The notes: generated by a model not told the origin, from the letters alone. Positions 7,015 through 16,462 are shown, numbered from the stretch's first letter. The stretch is DNA of 64,000 nt from Flavobacteriaceae bacterium CP2B (GCA_001683825.1 LXTR01000038.1:62001-126000), one strand, 5' to 3'. Numbers and translations: made by a program.

Positions 7015-9321
7015 ATGGCAAAACAGAAATACAGGAAGGTGTCAGTACTTGGCCCTGAGGAATTTACCGGCCTTAAACTAAAGGAACCCGTACGTATAGC
7101 CGCCGGGGCATTGGGGGTCAGGGAAGCCCTGCGCCATGGGTTCAAAGAGATGGGCATCCTGCGGTCTATGCGCTCCTTGTTGGCCATGAACCAGAAAAAT
7201 GGTTTTGACTGTCCCAGTTGCGCCTGGCCGGATCCCGAAAAACCTTCCAGGATAGGGGAGTATTGTGAAAATGGCGCAAAGGCCCTGGCCGATGAAGGGA
7301 CCACTACCCATATTGGCGCCCGTTTTTTTACGCGCTATTCTGTGGAATCCCTTTCGGAGCGGTCTGATTTTGAGTTGAACCAGTTGGGGCGGATCACAGA
7401 ACCCCTGCTTCTGGAAAAGGGGAGTTCCCATTACGCGCCCATCACCTGGGAAAAGGCCTTTGAACGGATCGCGGGCGAACTGAGGCAACTGGACCACCCC
7501 GGCCAGGCTATTTTTTACACTTCGGGTCGTTCCAGCAACGAAGCCGCTTTCCTCTATGGGATGTTTGCGCGGGCTTTTGGCACGAACAACCTGCCCGATT
7601 GTTCCAATATGTGCCATGAATCCAGTGGGGTGGCCCTGTCAGAGACCCTTGGGATAGGGAAGGGGAGTGTTACCCTCGAAGACCTGTACGGGGCCGAGGT
7701 CATCCTGGTTGCCGGCCAAAACCCCGGCACCAACCACCCCAGGATGCTTGCTGCGCTGGAGCAGTGTAAAAAGAACGGGGGGCGCATCATCAGTATCAAC
7801 CCCCTGGAGGAAACAGGGCTCGTCAGTTTCCAAAACCCCCAGCGGTTGCACGGCTGGGTGGGCCACGGCCAGGCCCTGGCGGATCTGCACCTGCCTGTCA
7901 GGATCAACCAGGATATCCCCCTGGTTAAACTGCTCCTGAAAAAGCTTCTCGAGAAGGACGCGGCACAGGGAGCCGTTTTGGATCATGATTTTATACAGGA
8001 AAAAACGGAAGGCTTCGAGACGTTATGCCGGGATTTGCAGCGCTATGATTCGTTGGACCTGTTGCAGCGATGCGACGTCTCCGAGGTGCGGATCGACCAG
8101 GCGGTGGAATGGCTGGCCCGCAGTTCCAGAATCGTCATCTGCTGGGCCATGGGCCTTACCCAGCACAAGAACGGGGTGGCCACGATACGCGAATACGTCA
8201 ACCTGCTGCTGCTCAAGGGGGCTATTGGGAAACCCCATAGCGGGACCTGTCCGGTGCGGGGGCACAGCAATGTGCAGGGCGACCGTTCTGTGGGGATCAT
8301 GCATTTTGTGGATCCCGACCTCAATGAACGTATCCGCAGGCACCTGGGTTTTGACCCTCCCGAAGAAGAAGGCTATGATACGGTCAGGGCCATAAAAGCG
8401 ATGCATGAGGGAAAGGCGGGGGTATTTATGGCCCTTGGAGGAAATTTTGCGATGGCTGCCTCGGATACGGAATACACCGCTCGCGCGATCAACCGTTGCA
8501 GGCTTACGGTCCAGGTAAGTACCAAGCTCAATCGCAGCCACCTGATCACCGGGGAAGCCGCCCTGATTTTACCCACCTACGGGCGTTCGGAAAAAGACCT
8601 CCGCGGGGACAAGGCCCGCTATGTGACCGTTGAAAACAGCATGGGGCGGGTAAAAAGGTCTAAAGGCATCCTGAAACCGGCATCCGACCAGTTAAGGAGT
8701 GAGCCGGAGATCATCGCTGGGATAGCCCATGCCTACTTTGAAGGCCGGCATCCCGTGGATTGGAAAGCCCTGGGGGCCGATTACGACCTGATCCGGGATA
8801 AGATCGACCTGGTGGCCAGGGGCTTTGAAAAAACCAGCGAACGTTCAGCCGGGGTGGGTTATTACCTTCCCAATAACGCGCGTGAGGGCGATTTCAGCCA
8901 TTTGACCAAGGGGCGGGCGAAGATCACCCTGAACAAGCCCCCGGAACACCATTTGGCCGAAGGAGAGCTCTTATTGATGACCCTGCGTTCGCATGACCAG
9001 TTCAATACCACGATCTACGGCCTGGACGACCGTTACAGGGGCGTTTATAACGAGCGAAGGGTGGTGTTTATGAATGCCAGGGACATGGAGGAAAGGGGGC
9101 TTAAAGCTGAAGATGTGGTGCACCTGAGCAGCCATTACCACCAGAAGGCCAGGCAGGCGCGCAATTTTAAAGTAGTACCCTATAAGATCCCACCGGGCAA
9201 TATCGCGGCCTATTTCCCGGAAACAAACGTATTGGTACCGTATAACCATTTTGCAGACCGCAGTGGGACCCCTATCAGCAAAAGCATTAAGGTACGGGTA
9301 GAGAAGGTTGCCGGGATTTAG
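7015..9321 (+). CDS. FdhF/YdeP family molybdopterin oxidoreductase
   Basis: 768 residues. An N-terminal iron-sulfur site is visible in GFDCPSCAWPDPEKPSRIGE with a third Cys in YCENGAKA (Cys66, Cys69, Cys84). The molybdopterin domains follow: SGRSSNEAAFLYG, PDCSNMCHESSGVAL, and VAGQNPGTNHPRML, all typical of the formate-dehydrogenase-alpha-like YdeP family. The C-terminal dinucleotide-binding domain contains TLRSHDQFNTTIYGLDDRYRG-like sequence (positions about 660-680). In E. coli the relative YdeP supports acid resistance; real formate dehydrogenase activity is uncertain in this family. No fdhD, moa or electron-transfer partner gene is nearby. The gene is divergent from the efflux pump. Confidence 0.93.
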   Translation: MAKQKYRKVSVLGPEEFTGLKLKEPVRIAAGALGVREALRHGFKEMGILRSMRSLLAMNQKNGFDCPSCAWPDPEKPSRIGEYCENGAKALADEGTTTHIGARFFTRYSVESLSERSDFELNQLGRITEPLLLEKGSSHYAPITWEKAFERIAGELRQLDHPGQAIFYTSGRSSNEAAFLYGMFARAFGTNNLPDCSNMCHESSGVALSETLGIGKGSVTLEDLYGAEVILVAGQNPGTNHPRMLAALEQCKKNGGRIISINPLEETGLVSFQNPQRLHGWVGHGQALADLHLPVRINQDIPLVKLLLKKLLEKDAAQGAVLDHDFIQEKTEGFETLCRDLQRYDSLDLLQRCDVSEVRIDQAVEWLARSSRIVICWAMGLTQHKNGVATIREYVNLLLLKGAIGKPHSGTCPVRGHSNVQGDRSVGIMHFVDPDLNERIRRHLGFDPPEEEGYDTVRAIKAMHEGKAGVFMALGGNFAMAASDTEYTARAINRCRLTVQVSTKLNRSHLITGEAALILPTYGRSEKDLRGDKARYVTVENSMGRVKRSKGILKPASDQLRSEPEIIAGIAHAYFEGRHPVDWKALGADYDLIRDKIDLVARGFEKTSERSAGVGYYLPNNAREGDFSHLTKGRAKITLNKPPEHHLAEGELLLMTLRSHDQFNTTIYGLDDRYRGVYNERRVVFMNARDMEERGLKAEDVVHLSSHYHQKARQARNFKVVPYKIPPGNIAAYFPETNVLVPYNHFADRSGTPISKSIKVRVEKVAGI

Positions 9322-9590
9322 CCTTTGCAAGCGGGCAATTTTGGGGTCCCGGCCAGTTGGGGGCGCTTCCGGTCGGCTCCGTTGGTGTTGGGAACGGTGT
9401 TGCGCAGATAGAAAGGCCCGGATATGGGCTGCTAAGGCGGGGGCCATAATTCCCCGCCCCGGGATCAAGTTACCGGCGTTGGCTGCAAAAAGCATGCAGG
9501 CCGACCGTAATCGGTGAATTCTGCCGGAGATCGGGAATTCTGCCAAAAAAGCGGAAAAATCCATAGCCTTGTTTAAGAACACATTGAGGT

Positions 9591-9926
9591 ATGAAAAAGA
9601 ATTCAGTGATTCCATTGCTCATGGTGGGGTGTTGCGCGCTCTGCAGTACCGCTGCCTGGACCCAGGAGAGCCCTCAGCTGGAGGCGAAACTCAGGGCGGA
9701 AGCCGAGGCAAGCCCCCTGATATTCAGTTTTGCACCGAAGTTGGAAAGCACCTGGCAGCAGGAGCGGGAGGAAATGGCGCAGCGGGTGGCCCGGATAGAT
9801 TCTATGGACCTCCCGGAGGCCCGCAAATACAAACTCATCCGCGACCTGTACCGCAACAGGGAATCAAAACGGCTGCAAAAGGCCTTGCTGGCCAAGACGC
9901 ATTTTGAGGAAGGCCCCGGGGAATAG
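9591..9926 (+). CDS. Small secreted protein of unknown function (paralogue of the 687 gene)
   Basis: 111 residues with an N-terminal signal peptide (MKKNSVIPLLMVGCCALCS, likely cut before QESPQ). The mature chain is charged and helical. Its segment IDSMDLPEARKYKL followed by RDLYR matches the 687-1034 protein (IDTLTIPERKKKKL, KELYR) in order and spacing, and both mature chains start QES. No known domain was recognised. It stands alone, 270 bp after the molybdopterin oxidoreductase and before a gene-poor stretch. A periplasmic or envelope role is inferred from the signal only. Confidence 0.65.
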   Translation: MKKNSVIPLLMVGCCALCSTAAWTQESPQLEAKLRAEAEASPLIFSFAPKLESTWQQEREEMAQRVARIDSMDLPEARKYKLIRDLYRNRESKRLQKALLAKTHFEEGPGE

Positions 9927-10376
9927 CATTTTCGCTGGTGGACCATTGCTTTGGCGGATGGCCCGGGTAGCTACCACGGGCAGGTGTTGCTTCTACGACG
10001 TAAGAATCATTTCCCCGGCAAAAAACTCCAGGACGGATCCGTTTTCTGGTTTTCCTGCAAGCTTTGTGCAGGGGAGGACACTATCTTGGGTTCGGGGTGG
10101 GGCTTTGGCCCCCCCCAATTAATCCATTACCCGGCCCCCGGATAGGTTCCTTCGCTCGCCAAGCAGGCGGTAAACACAAGCTGTGGAACCGGTTTGCTAA
10201 GGGAAGGATAAAGGTGTTGCGATAATGACAGAAATATTAACTGTTACTTTATTTATTAGCAGGTAATATACTGTATATAAATATTATACGTTTGTTATAT
10301 AGATATTCTCAATAGGCCTTGTTTATTTCAAAAACAGGTGAAACGAACCTATGCGCCGAAGAGGGTGCCACAGGCC
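9927..10376. other. Intergenic stretch, no gene seen
   Basis: 450 bases. The first half has normal composition and only short unconvincing frames. From about 10200 the sequence becomes markedly A+T-rich (runs such as TATATAAATATTATA), marking the left side of the gene-poor island that continues to about 11310. No promoter, repeat or RNA could be supported here. Confidence 0.5.
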
Positions 10377-10565
10377 TCAGGTGCCTAAAAAGGTGAGCGT
10401 ATCATAGACCAGGAAGGCTGGCCATACAATCGCTTTCAGGAAACCAATGACACCGGCCCAGAAACCGGTAGCCATCTGTATGTAGTAAACTGCGGCACCG
10501 ATAAACCCAAGTCCGTATACGACATTGGAGGTATGCGAGCTGTTGGGAGATTTTGAAGCGGTCAT
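10377..10565 (-). CDS. Tiny conserved-type membrane protein
   Basis: 62 residues. After a polar Ser/Asn-rich N-terminus there are two hydrophobic helices, VVYGLGFIGAAVYYIQ and VIGFLKAIVWPAFLVYDTL, with an aromatic link (MATGFWAG). The pattern of glycine-rich helix, Tyr/Phe-rich loop and KAIVWPA-FLVY helix resembles a widespread family of small bacterial membrane proteins of unknown function. The frame has a good ATG and lies in an A+T-rich island where random frames of this hydrophobic type are unlikely to be so balanced. Function is not known. Confidence 0.7.
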   Translation of the reverse strand: MTASKSPNSSHTSNVVYGLGFIGAAVYYIQMATGFWAGVIGFLKAIVWPAFLVYDTLTFLGT

Positions 10566-10651
10566 TGTTGCGGTTATTTGACTGTTATGCGAATTAGACG
10601 CGGGGAGGGGGATTTTGTTACAGGCTATGGATTCTGATATTTGCTATTTGA

Positions 10652-10667
10652 CATAATATAAATTATG
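10652..10667. repeat. Short perfect hairpin (CATAAT/ATTATG)
   Basis: CATAAT at 10652-10657 and ATTATG at 10662-10667 form a perfect 6-bp stem with the loop ATAA. The neighbouring ACATAATAT (10651-10659) is also the reverse complement of ATATTATGT at 10757-10765 inside the large folded element, so an alternative long-range pairing is possible. Confidence 0.5.
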
Positions 10668-10681
10668 GAACAAACTAACCA

Positions 10682-10778
10682 GTAATTTGTGTATAGCCCT
10701 CAACGGGCTATTTTACAATAATATCAGATATAGTAGCTTTAGCTCTATATCGTCAGATATTATGTAAAAACAAATTAC
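10682..10778. ncRNA. Folded 97-nt element: candidate structured RNA or palindromic mobile repeat
   Basis: The sequence can fold as a three-way junction. Outer stem: GTAATTTGT 10682-10690 with ACAAATTAC 10770-10778 (9 bp, perfect). Arm 1: ATAGCCC 10693-10699 with GGGCTAT 10705-10711 (7 bp, loop TCAAC). Arm 2: 10712-10768, about 23 bp in blocks TTTACA/TGTAAA, TAATATC/GATATTA, GATATAG/CTATATC and AGC/GCT, broken by a bulged A, an A opposite GTCA, and a bulged T. Chance pairing of this extent is unlikely even in A+T-rich DNA. It encodes no protein. It could be a small RNA, or a MITE/ERIC-like palindrome; the strand of any transcript is unknown. Confidence 0.45.
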
Positions 10779-11222
10779 GGGTATTGCCTGGGAATCTCGT
10801 GCCAACAGAGTCTTCAGAAAAGCTTGTTACCCATAATTATATTATTTCAAATAGAGCCACAGAGATCTAAATCTAACTTTATTTCTATTCAGAAACTTTC
10901 CAGGATTGCTCAGCCGCAAATCTCCGTGTTCCCAAGTGGTCCTATAATTTGCCGCTATGTAAGATTGCCGCGCGCCAATCGAATCAATCAAGGAAATGAA
11001 TATACCGGATGGCATTTCACTAAATTTATGAAATCAGCTAGCTTCGCCCACGCCAGATAAAAGCCATGTCCTTTGCTTGCCCAAAGAAACTGACTTTAGG
11101 AGGTTCATGAATACCTTATTTTTGGAATAGAAATGTTATAAATAAAGCGAACCAAAAGAAAAGGCACTTTTTGGAGAAGGTATTTATAAAGATAGCGCTT
11201 TAAAACTAGAACTCCCCTCCCT

Positions 11223-11249
11223 AAATCGCCTCCAAGGCTTCGGCGATTT
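11223..11249 (+). repeat. Inverted repeat, terminator-like
   Basis: AAATCGCC 11223-11230 and GGCGATTT 11242-11249 form a perfect 8-bp stem around an 11-base loop; on the plus strand it is followed by a T-rich TTTTAT. It could end a plus-strand transcript from the folded element region, or be part of a decayed mobile sequence. No gene ends just upstream of it, so the role is unclear. Confidence 0.4.
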
Positions 11250-11308
11250 TATACGGTACCGATTCTAGGTCAAAGCAAGCTGAAAACTACCGCAAGTTCT
11301 TCTGGCTT

Positions 11309-11515
11309 TCATTTTTGAATTCCTTTGGTTTTCCTGTATGATGAAGGTGTTGTACCTACAAATCTCTTAAAAGCACTATTGAATGAGGATAAGCTACTAA
11401 ACCCGGAATCAAAAGCAACGGAGGATATCGTATAATGGTGGTTATCCTCATTCAGGTGATGCCACCTGCCTGCCTCGTCGCTGAAAAGGGTTCCATAAAA
11501 ATAGGAAAGAAACAT
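11309..11515 (-). pseudogene. Remnant of an AraC-family regulator (C-terminal helix-turn-helix only)
   Basis: The 68-residue frame ends with the second helix-turn-helix of an AraC regulator: TISSVAFDSGFSSLSSFNSA then FKRFVGTTPSSYRK, which is the family's IA..GF.S.S.F...FK...G.TP..YR signature. The first helix-turn-helix and the whole sensor or membrane part are absent, and the sequence upstream (to 11686) has no continuing AraC frame. It is therefore a broken gene. It lies at the right edge of the A+T-rich island and just before the metallohydrolase gene, consistent with a deletion or insertion scar. Confidence 0.75.
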
Positions 11516-11686
11516 TGGCGATTAAACTTTTTAATGGAATTCCTGCAACCATGTGTTGGGAACCATGTTCGGGGAATTTACGACCTTAGCATGAACCCGT
11601 TTCTTGAAGCCATCGCTTTAACCCGACGGCTATCAGAAACAAGCACCGGATCCTATTGCTGATCCCAAGGCCCAAAACCCTGCAAT

Positions 11687-13927
11687 ATGAAAACGCCAAT
11701 GTTCCTCTTTTTAGTCCTATGTTCCCTGGGTTTTAACCCGAGGGCCATGGCCCATGACGGGCACGGTGACCCTGTGTTAGCCGAATTAAATGACTACCTG
11801 ATGGCCATACAACTCATGCGGATTGAAGATCCCAGGGCGGCCAAGCTGTTTAAAACATGGCAGGAACTCAAATTCGAATCCTGGGAAATACGCAGACTCA
11901 CTGACGATCAGGACCTGCTGATCAATGCACCCGAGGTGATGGAGCAGATTGGCAAGACCAGGTCCAAACAGAAACAATTGTTGGAGGCGTGCCGGCTGTA
12001 TTTTGCAGAACTGCTGGATGAGCAGCCGGCAATTCAATGTAGCATAGGCCAATCCGTAAGCGCGATATGGGAGGCGCCCCCGGTAGAAGTGCAACGGCGG
12101 CATTTAAAGGTCCTGCTGGTCGCATTGCGGAATACCAGGGATACCCCGGCCCATCTGAGCCTGAAAAGCGATCTCAGCGACGACATCTTGTTTTGGAACA
12201 TAGAGGTTTCTGTGGGGGCCAACAGCTGGCGATACACCTTTGTGGTGCTCGCCCCATTCAAGGAAGCAGTAACTGCCAATACCCTTAGTATCAGCGACGA
12301 CCTGGGCAATACGGATTCGGTGGAGATACGCCTTAAGGGCACCCCCATGCGCGATGCCCCGTATACCCTCCTACCCGCCGGGGACAACCTGACGCATGTG
12401 ACCCTGCCGGGGGGTGCTGAGGGTTCTGCTGAGACGGGATACGCCCTTGCGGATACCATAGACTTTTCAATTACCGACAAAGAAAGCGGAAAGCCTTTGG
12501 CTGTCAGGGTTGAAGTAACCGATGCCGAAGGACGGCATTACTGGGCCCCTATCCTGGGGGCTTCCTACGCCGTTGACCGGGAACGGAAAGTGGGCTGGAA
12601 TACGACACTTTGGGACCAGCAACCCGGGCCATACTTCTACCTGGGAGGCCAAGGAAAACTGGGGGTAAACCCCAAGGGAAAGACAGCCAGGATCTATCAC
12701 GGCTTTGAATACAAACCCCTGCAGGTTGCCATCCCCGAAGATGGAAAAGTCCATCGGGCCATGGAACGCTGGATCAATATGCCCGAATTGGGCTGGTATT
12801 CCGGGCAAACCCATATACATACCACAGATTTGGGAAGTCCGGTGCAATTTAGCGAATTCTGGCCCCTGGTTTCCCGGTCGGAGGACCTGAGCGCTTCCTT
12901 TATTCTGACCCTCAAAGGCGAATGGGACACCCATGCCATCTATGCCAATGAATTCCCCATGGGCCCGAGAAATGCCTTCAGCACCCGGGACCACCTGATT
13001 AGCTATGGGGAAGAGTTTCGAAACAATCCCTACGGGCATCTGGCCTTTCTTGGGCTCAACCAGTTGATACAGCCGGTCAGCACCGGGGCATTGGGCGAAG
13101 TTGGGGGGCCAGACTATCCGGCCAATGCGGCTGTGCTGGACAGAGCCCTGGCAATGGGTGCCAGTACCATTGCGGCGCATTTTGGCTATTTCAGAGCGGC
13201 AAAGGTAGATCAGATCAAATCTGGCTGGCCCTCTACGGGGTTTGAAATGCCGGTGGATATCGCGCTCGGGAAACTACAGATAGCCGAAATTGAAGGTAAC
13301 GGCGGGCAGACGGATGTCTGGTACGACCTTCTCAATTGCGGGTTTAAGATTCCGGCCACCGCAGGCCCGGACTGGTTTATGAAAGATACGCCCCGGGTGT
13401 ACGTGTACCTGGGGAAAAAACCATTGACCCTGGATAACTGGAGAACAGGCCTGCAACAGGGGAACAGTTTTATCACCCGTGGCCCCATGTTGTTTTTTCA
13501 GGTAAACGGGGAACCTCCCGGCAGTGTTCTGAAGGTAAATAAGGGACCTTCGGGCTTTGCGGTGACGGCCATAGCACGAACCCCCAATGGCCCAATCCCG
13601 GTGGAAGTCCTATACAGCGGGGAGGTCATCCTGACAACTTCCGAAACTTCTTTTGAAGTTACTTTGGAAGATTCCGGATGGTTGGCAGTGCGCTGCGAAG
13701 GCGCCCACTCCAATCCGGTGTATATCCATGTTGAGGGCAGGCCTGCAGGCAGTGCCAAGGCGGCCCGAAAATTTATCCCGATTATCGAACGCCTTTCAGA
13801 TTGGGTCCATACCAAAGGCCTTTTCTATGATGAAAACCAGAAAAAGGAGGTGCTCCGTGTTATTGAAGAAGGCAGGGCGGTTTATGAAAAGATAATCAAA
13901 ACGGCCAATGAACTGCGAAGAGAGTAA
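11687..13927 (+). CDS. CehA/McbA-type PHP metallohydrolase, exported
   Basis: 746 residues with a signal peptide (MKTPMFLFLVLCSLG..., cut near AMA|HDG). Residues about 20-360 are beta-rich; the PHP-like hydrolase domain follows, with the metal-site motif YSGQTHIHTTD (His376, His378), an internal GASTIAAHFGYF and the late AGPDWFM. This arrangement matches the CehA/McbA group, named after carbaryl and microcin-related hydrolases, which are metal-dependent esterase/phosphoesterase-like proteins. Substrate is unknown. The protein is likely periplasmic. It stands alone; the next gene is the convergent broken carrier. The C-terminal 80 residues are helical and charged. Confidence 0.8.
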   Translation: MKTPMFLFLVLCSLGFNPRAMAHDGHGDPVLAELNDYLMAIQLMRIEDPRAAKLFKTWQELKFESWEIRRLTDDQDLLINAPEVMEQIGKTRSKQKQLLEACRLYFAELLDEQPAIQCSIGQSVSAIWEAPPVEVQRRHLKVLLVALRNTRDTPAHLSLKSDLSDDILFWNIEVSVGANSWRYTFVVLAPFKEAVTANTLSISDDLGNTDSVEIRLKGTPMRDAPYTLLPAGDNLTHVTLPGGAEGSAETGYALADTIDFSITDKESGKPLAVRVEVTDAEGRHYWAPILGASYAVDRERKVGWNTTLWDQQPGPYFYLGGQGKLGVNPKGKTARIYHGFEYKPLQVAIPEDGKVHRAMERWINMPELGWYSGQTHIHTTDLGSPVQFSEFWPLVSRSEDLSASFILTLKGEWDTHAIYANEFPMGPRNAFSTRDHLISYGEEFRNNPYGHLAFLGLNQLIQPVSTGALGEVGGPDYPANAAVLDRALAMGASTIAAHFGYFRAAKVDQIKSGWPSTGFEMPVDIALGKLQIAEIEGNGGQTDVWYDLLNCGFKIPATAGPDWFMKDTPRVYVYLGKKPLTLDNWRTGLQQGNSFITRGPMLFFQVNGEPPGSVLKVNKGPSGFAVTAIARTPNGPIPVEVLYSGEVILTTSETSFEVTLEDSGWLAVRCEGAHSNPVYIHVEGRPAGSAKAARKFIPIIERLSDWVHTKGLFYDENQKKEVLRVIEEGRAVYEKIIKTANELRRE

Positions 13928-13999
13928 TAAGCCATTTGTGAATACCCTTCATCTTTATGGGTGAGCCCGGGTTGCGACGAACCTCTTCCGCAATTCGGT

Positions 14000-15333
14000 T
14001 CAGGAATAACCTGTCTGCACGGCGGTAAGGATGGCGATCGCACCCAGGATAAAGATCATCAGGGCCGGTTTCCAGATAAACCGCATCCAGCGGTCGAAAG
14101 TAATGCCCGCTACGGCCAGGGTTCCCATGAGGGCCCCGTTGGTCGGGATGATCAGGTCCATGTTCACCGCCCCGTACTGGTAGGCCAGTACACAGGTTTG
14201 TCGCGTGATTCCCACCAGGTCCGAGAGGGGGACCAAAATTGGCATGGTCAGGATTGCCTGCCCCGAGTAGCTGGGTACCGGAAAATGCAATAGCGCCTGG
14301 CTCCCATACATGCCCAGGGCCGATATGCCCGGCGGGAGTCCCTCCATGGGTGAAAACAGCGCGTAAACCAGGGTGTCTATGATTACTCCTTTTTGCAGCA
14401 ATAGGGTAATACTGCTGGCAAGGCCCAGGATGACCCCTGCATAGACCATTTCCCGGAACCCTTCGGCAAAGGCTTTTGCGGTCCCGTTTATCCCGAGTTT
14501 CCCCAATACACCGCCCACCAGCCCCAGGGTAAAAAAGCAGGCGGATAACTCGTTAAAGCCCCATTCCCATCGCATCAGGCCCCAGGTGACCAGCATAAAT
14601 GTCGTGCCAAGCAATAGCAGGATCACAAGGTTTCCAATGGAAACGTTTTGTCCGTGGGTGGCCATGGGTTGTTTCCGGCAGCGGTTTTGGCGCGCATAAC
14701 GGATCATATAGGTCGTCCAAAGGACAAAGGCGAGCACCAGGACCCCCAGGCGGAACCCCGTGCCGGAAAGCAGGGAAAGTTCGGCTTCCCGCTGGGCAAT
14801 GACAACAGCAAAGGGGTTGATGGGGCTGAATGCAGCCCCGATGACTGCCGACCCGAAGCTGACCCCAAAGCCGAAAAAGCGTCGAATCCCATAGACCGTG
14901 TGAACAAGATCAGGATGGGCGCCATGGCTATGACCTCCTCCTGCAACCCGATTGTGAGGCCCGCAATGGCAAAGAGCAGCGAAACAATGGCCAGCGCCAG
15001 GCTTTCACGGCCCTTCAGGAGGTCGACGACCCACTGCAACCCCTGCCCCAGGGCCCCGGTCTTTTCAATCACGTAAAAACTTCCCCCCACCAGCAAGATG
15101 AGAATTATTAAGTCGGCCCGCTCAATAATACCCTCAGGTACAGAGAGGATGAGGTCAAAAAAACCGAGCGGCTCTGAAGCCACTTTTTCATAGGAACCCG
15201 GCAGGACCACGTTGCGGCCTGTCGCGGGATCTTCCATGCGGGTAAAAGCTCCCTGCGGAATAATAAATGTCAGGGTCCAGGCCAGCAAAATCCCTGCTAG
15301 CATGATGATGAGGGCATCGGGAAATTTTTTCAT
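14000..15333 (-). pseudogene. YfcC/DcuC-like carboxylate carrier, interrupted by a frameshift
   Basis: Two overlapping frames make one carrier. The N-terminal part starts at ATG 15333 (MKKFPDALIIMLAGILLAW) and runs to RSMGFDAF; the rest continues in another frame as FGFGVSFGSAVIGAAFSPIN and on to the stop at 14000. The switch is at the five-A run 14874-14878 (five T on the coding strand): one added base would restore a full protein of about 444 residues. The family imports or exchanges C4-dicarboxylates or amino acids across the inner membrane. A homopolymer sequencing error would explain it equally well. Downstream frame and membrane pattern remain intact, so any loss is recent. Confidence 0.75.
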
Positions 15334-15605
15334 CGAAGGATAGGTTTGGTTGGTCGGCGAAGACCGCCCTGGCCTAAACCTTTGGAAAAAGATAGCAAAA
15401 ATTCCGGTATACCCCGGAATATGGTGGCACTGACCATTTAGCCCGGCTCGCCAACAAGGCAAACCGACCATTAGCTGTAGTGTATCGCGGGGCCATCGGC
15501 GGGGGGTAAGGGAAGCCACTCCCCTGCCCCGTATTTTAAGCAGCCTTTCCGGTACGCGTTCGTAAAGGTGTTGGAAAGGTAAAGCCGTAAGCTTGTTACC
15601 TGGGC

Positions 15606-16331
15606 TTATTTGGATGCTTCTGCTTCCTGGTTATAGTCGTCCAGCATCCGTAAAAACGCGGCTTCGTACGCTTTGTTGACGTACTTGCCCATTTTCTGCT
15701 TTTCGGTAAACTGATGTTGCAAGCCGTAATGGTTGTTGTCATAGTTGTCCTTCACCCTGGGGTTGTCCCCTATAAAGTTCAGGAGGTTGATGTGCATGAC
15801 ATTCCTGGGGTGGTCACTGTCTTTCTGGATCAGCAACTGGAAATTGTCCTGTATGTATGCTACCAGCTTCTGCCGGTCTTCAAACACCATGTCTGCCAGT
15901 TCCTGGTTGATCTTCCCGGTGGTCCGGCTGTACAGCTTGTACATCAGGATGCGGCCATCGGCCACTTGTTCCAGGATCATACGCTTGGGGATCATCTTGA
16001 TGGCTCTGCCGGTAAGGTCAGAATACCACACGGTTTTAAATACCCTGCCATCTTCGAGTGTAAAGCCTTGCAGGTGCTTGGGTTCCATTTTTTGCTTCAT
16101 CTTCCCTTTCATCTTTCCGGTCTTCGAAAACTTCTCAAAATCATCCGGGGACAGGTAGGTAATTCCCTGTTGAAACCGCTGCGGGTAAGCAAAATCTATT
16201 TCAATATAGACGTCTTGCGCCTTTCCTTTTTTGAGGTGGAGCGTACCTTTATGATAGTTGGCCTGGGCTTGTACGCCAGCCAGGGTGAAAAGCAAGGTAC
16301 ATGCGAATAAAACAGTCTTCAAATGGTTCAT
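15606..16331 (-). CDS. Secreted protein of unknown function
   Basis: 241 residues from ATG 16331. A signal peptide is clear (MNHLKTVLFACTLLFTLAGV, cut near VQA|QAN). The mature part opens with a stretch like GTLHLKKGKAQDVYIEI, reminiscent of Bacteroidota exported proteins that begin with a small beta-domain, then becomes basic and helical at the end (QEAEASK). Gln and Lys are frequent. No catalytic motif or known domain was recognised. The gene lies alone between the broken carrier and the helicase, both on the same strand, separated by 270 and 130 bp. Confidence 0.75.
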   Translation of the reverse strand: MNHLKTVLFACTLLFTLAGVQAQANYHKGTLHLKKGKAQDVYIEIDFAYPQRFQQGITYLSPDDFEKFSKTGKMKGKMKQKMEPKHLQGFTLEDGRVFKTVWYSDLTGRAIKMIPKRMILEQVADGRILMYKLYSRTTGKINQELADMVFEDRQKLVAYIQDNFQLLIQKDSDHPRNVMHINLLNFIGDNPRVKDNYDNNHYGLQHQFTEKQKMGKYVNKAYEAAFLRMLDDYNQEAEASK

Positions 16332-16462
16332 GGGGTTGGGGTTATGCGGATTATTACTTATAAAGTAACAACGCATTACCTTTTTTTATATTGCCACAGC
16401 AATGCCCCTGAACGAAGTTGCCTGCCATCACTGCCCCATAGATTCAGGCGCCGCCGGCCATC

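Larger units (their letters stand above)
10566..11308. other. A+T-rich gene-poor island
   Basis: 740 bases of visibly lower GC than the rest of the window, with no convincing gene. It holds a small perfect hairpin (10652-10667), a large folded element (10682-10778) and an inverted repeat (11223-11249). A 78-codon frame at 10824-11060 has no signal, no domain-like pattern and no homologue that I recognise. The region ends at the remnant of an AraC regulator, which suggests decayed or inserted DNA. Confidence 0.5.

Noticed and set aside
10682-10778. A hammerhead ribozyme on the minus strand (a CUGACGA core-like sequence is present)
   Set aside because: The second conserved strand GAAA and a cleavage triplet at the right place are missing; the bases of CUGACGA are mostly inside arm 2.
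10824-11060. A 78-codon frame in the A+T-rich island
   Set aside because: No signal, no domain pattern, composition like the surrounding non-coding DNA, and no promoter or ribosome-binding context.
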